From contig JAUZQX010000039.1 of assembly GCA_030950765.1 (NCBI GenBank), positions 1-15,557 on the forward strand: a stretch of 15,557 bases of DNA. Reading direction: 5' to 3'. The stretch is from Ghiorsea sp. Its GTDB lineage: Bacteria; Pseudomonadota; Zetaproteobacteria; Mariprofundales; Mariprofundaceae. The notes below the pieces were generated by a model, which made no database searches, was not told the origin of the DNA, and was given only the letters and a program-made list of their open reading frames with translations. The position numbers and the translations under genes were made by a program. This document shows positions 14,275 to 15,557 of the stretch, in pieces. Position 1 is the first letter of the stretch. Each line of letters begins with the position of its first letter.

Positions 14275-15557
14275 TCAACCCAAAGTAGAAATGTCCGCTT
14301 TTGCCCCAGATAGAAATGTCCGCTTTTGAGTTGTTAATTTTCGCCACGGATGGTCGGGTTTTGGTTTGTAGTTGGCTCTCTGGCTTTGCTTTGTAATCGC
14401 TTGATTGACGGCTTGGTTGATGGACTTCTCACTGACTGGTTCAGGTATTTTATCACCGCGCTTGAAGGTCGTGTATTGTAAAGACTTTCCTTTGTATAAT
14501 AGGGAGACCGAGCCATCAAATGCTTCGCAAATGGTGACTGTTGCGCCACGCATGGCATAGCCAATGCCTTTGATGCTGGCTTGGTAAATCGTGTTGTTGT
14601 ATTGCAGGGCTAAGTTCTTGGATAGTTTGCGTTTATGATGCTTGGAAAAGATTAAATTCAGCTCCTCCTCGCTATGTAACACAGGGCGATTGGCATCCTC
14701 TTCAGAGGCAGGTAATACAGCGAACTTTTGATTATGTTTTTTCATGTATGTTGCCAAAAATGCATTACCCTCTTCGATATTAGAAATGCCTTCCAAACGC
14801 ATTTCTTTGAGTAGCCTATCTTGCAAGGTTAAGTTGGCACGTTCAACACGACCCTTGGCTTGAGGTGAATTGGCTTTAATATGCTCAATATCCAATGTTT
14901 TCAACGCTCTGCCAAATTGTGTAAGTTGCTCCCCAGATTGAGCATCAACCGTGTTGACGGTTAATGAGCTATGTCTATCCGAATAAAGTGCTACAGGGCG
15001 ACCGTAGGCTTTCATATAGCGCCTTAGCCCCTCCATATAGGCTTGCGTTCCTTCAGTTGGGTAGAACTGCAAATCAAGCAGTTTGCTGGTCGCATCATCA
15101 ATGAATACCATCAATGTACACTTGGCTGCTTTACCTTCAAACCAGTCATGGGGTGTTCCATCAATCTGAATCAATTCTCCCAAGCGTGGGCGACGCTGGC
15201 GTGTGGGGTGATTATGCTGCACTTTCTTGTTCTTGGGTTTCCAAATACCATCGCTAATCATCCATTGCCGTAAGGTTTCTGAAGATACGTTAATCTCGTG
15301 TCTTTCCAATAGCTTCTCGGCTGCGAATGTTGGTCCAAAATCATGATAATGACTGCGAACTAACGCAAGACAACGAAGCTTTGTTTCATCCTGTATTTTG
15401 CGGTTACTTACTTTGCCGCGATTGCCATGAATCAATCCTTTGGCACCATGCTGGCGATATGCCTTGGCAAGGCGACGAACTTGGCGTGTGCTAACACCTA
15501 TACGTTTTGCCGCTGTTTTCTGCTTAATATGCCCTTCAATATATAGACATATAACCT
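14275..15557 (-). CDS. ISNCY-family DDE transposase (5' end outside window)
   Basis: The frame is open from the right edge (first complete codon at 15555) to a TGA at 14275, giving 427 visible residues. A TTG at 15435 is only an internal codon: the upstream sequence encodes a helix-turn-helix that matches the family (KQKTAAKRIGVSTRQVRRLA), then RQHGAKGLIHGNRGK. The integrase-like core shows the DDE triad, numbering from the first complete codon: Asp132 in IQIDGTPHDWF, Asp193 in LYSDRHSS and Glu238 in KGRVERANLTLQDRL. No frameshift or stop is seen, so it may be active. The C-terminus (RTFLSGAKADISTLG) is encoded by the terminal direct repeats of the element, and the stop lies two bases inside the presumed end. 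Few residues should be missing at the N-terminus. Confidence 0.93.
   Translation of the reverse strand, partial: VICLYIEGHIKQKTAAKRIGVSTRQVRRLAKAYRQHGAKGLIHGNRGKVSNRKIQDETKLRCLALVRSHYHDFGPTFAAEKLLERHEINVSSETLRQWMISDGIWKPKNKKVQHNHPTRQRRPRLGELIQIDGTPHDWFEGKAAKCTLMVFIDDATSKLLDLQFYPTEGTQAYMEGLRRYMKAYGRPVALYSDRHSSLTVNTVDAQSGEQLTQFGRALKTLDIEHIKANSPQAKGRVERANLTLQDRLLKEMRLEGISNIEEGNAFLATYMKKHNQKFAVLPASEEDANRPVLHSEEELNLIFSKHHKRKLSKNLALQYNNTIYQASIKGIGYAMRGATVTICEAFDGSVSLLYKGKSLQYTTFKRGDKIPEPVSEKSINQAVNQAITKQSQRANYKPKPDHPWRKLTTQKRTFLSGAKADISTLG
14286..14328. repeat. Two 18-bp direct repeats at the IS terminus
   Basis: TAGAAATGTCCGCTTTTG occurs identically at 14286-14303 and 14311-14328 (plus strand), a 25-bp period with a 7-bp spacer. 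Such internal terminal repeats are probable transposase-binding sites. They lie within the coding sequence of the transposase, which reads the two copies in different frames because 25 is not a multiple of three. Confidence 0.85.

Larger units (their letters stand above)
14273..15557 (-). mobile_element. IS1202/ISNCY-type insertion sequence, one end (partial)
   Basis: The element consists of the transposase gene and one terminal region. The likely terminus is at about 14273, where TGTCAACCC begins on the plus strand, immediately outside the transposase stop. ISNCY/IS1202-type elements are known to have ends beginning with TGT, so this boundary is an inference from the family and the coding limit. 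The other end and any target duplication lie outside the window. It is inserted just upstream of bioH in the same orientation. Confidence 0.75.

Noticed and set aside
14249..14277. TTGACA at the IS terminus (14277-14272) pointing into bioH, as an outward promoter half
   Set aside because: At 16-18 bp spacing the -10 positions read AACTTC-like sequences with poor fit, so no complete promoter can be claimed.
14286..14328. The 18-bp repeats as the start of a CRISPR-like array
   Set aside because: There are only two copies with a 7-bp spacer, placed at the end of a transposase gene, which fits IS terminal binding sites.

Overview
The window is a single co-oriented block: every credible gene is on the minus strand, so transcription runs from the right edge (high coordinates) to the left edge. 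It looks like a chromosomal segment of a Gram-negative proteobacterium with moderate-to-low GC, by eye in the low-to-mid 40s percent. The evidence is a type IV pilus motor, exported proteins with Sec signal peptides, a BioC/BioH-type biotin route and late cobalamin assembly genes. I cannot fix the taxon from sequence alone. A Zetaproteobacterium or gammaproteobacterium would fit, but that is a weak guess.

In order of transcription: (1) 15557-14273 is the end of an IS1202/ISNCY-type insertion sequence with an apparently intact DDE transposase, cut by the window edge. Its terminus carries two 18-bp direct repeats. (2) 14217-12602 holds bioH and bioC, the last and first enzymes of pimeloyl-ACP methyl-ester synthesis, overlapping by 25 bp. 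(3) 12596-10699 holds cbiB and cobD (threonine-phosphate decarboxylase), which together make and attach the aminopropanol linker of cobalamin. (4) 10698-4944 holds two exported proteins of unknown function. The first has 1716 residues and combines an NHL-type propeller, an Fn3-like domain, a long TPR array, a transglutaminase-like domain and a second TPR block. The second is a small protein with a FecR-like motif and a TPR-like tail. (5) 4925-3888 is cobT (lower ligand activation for cobalamin). (6) 3843-44 is aroE followed by pilB and pilC with 1-bp gaps. A further gene (possibly pilD) starts at position 29 and leaves the window.

The genes are tightly packed: the spacings are overlap, 5 bp, overlap, 0 bp, 67 bp, 18 bp, 44 bp, 1 bp, 1 bp and 14 bp. 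No intergenic region exceeds 70 bp, and no convincing terminator or riboswitch was seen. The bioH-to-cobT part may be one transcription unit. A new start is possible just before aroE, where a perfect -35 hexamer is followed by a weak -10.

The most interesting part is the exported pair at 4944-10698. It sits between cobD and cobT although neither protein resembles cobalamin enzymes, and the giant gene begins directly on the stop codon of cobD. Its domain set suggests an envelope protein scaffold that may also carry a cysteine-protease or transglutaminase activity. No function can be assigned.
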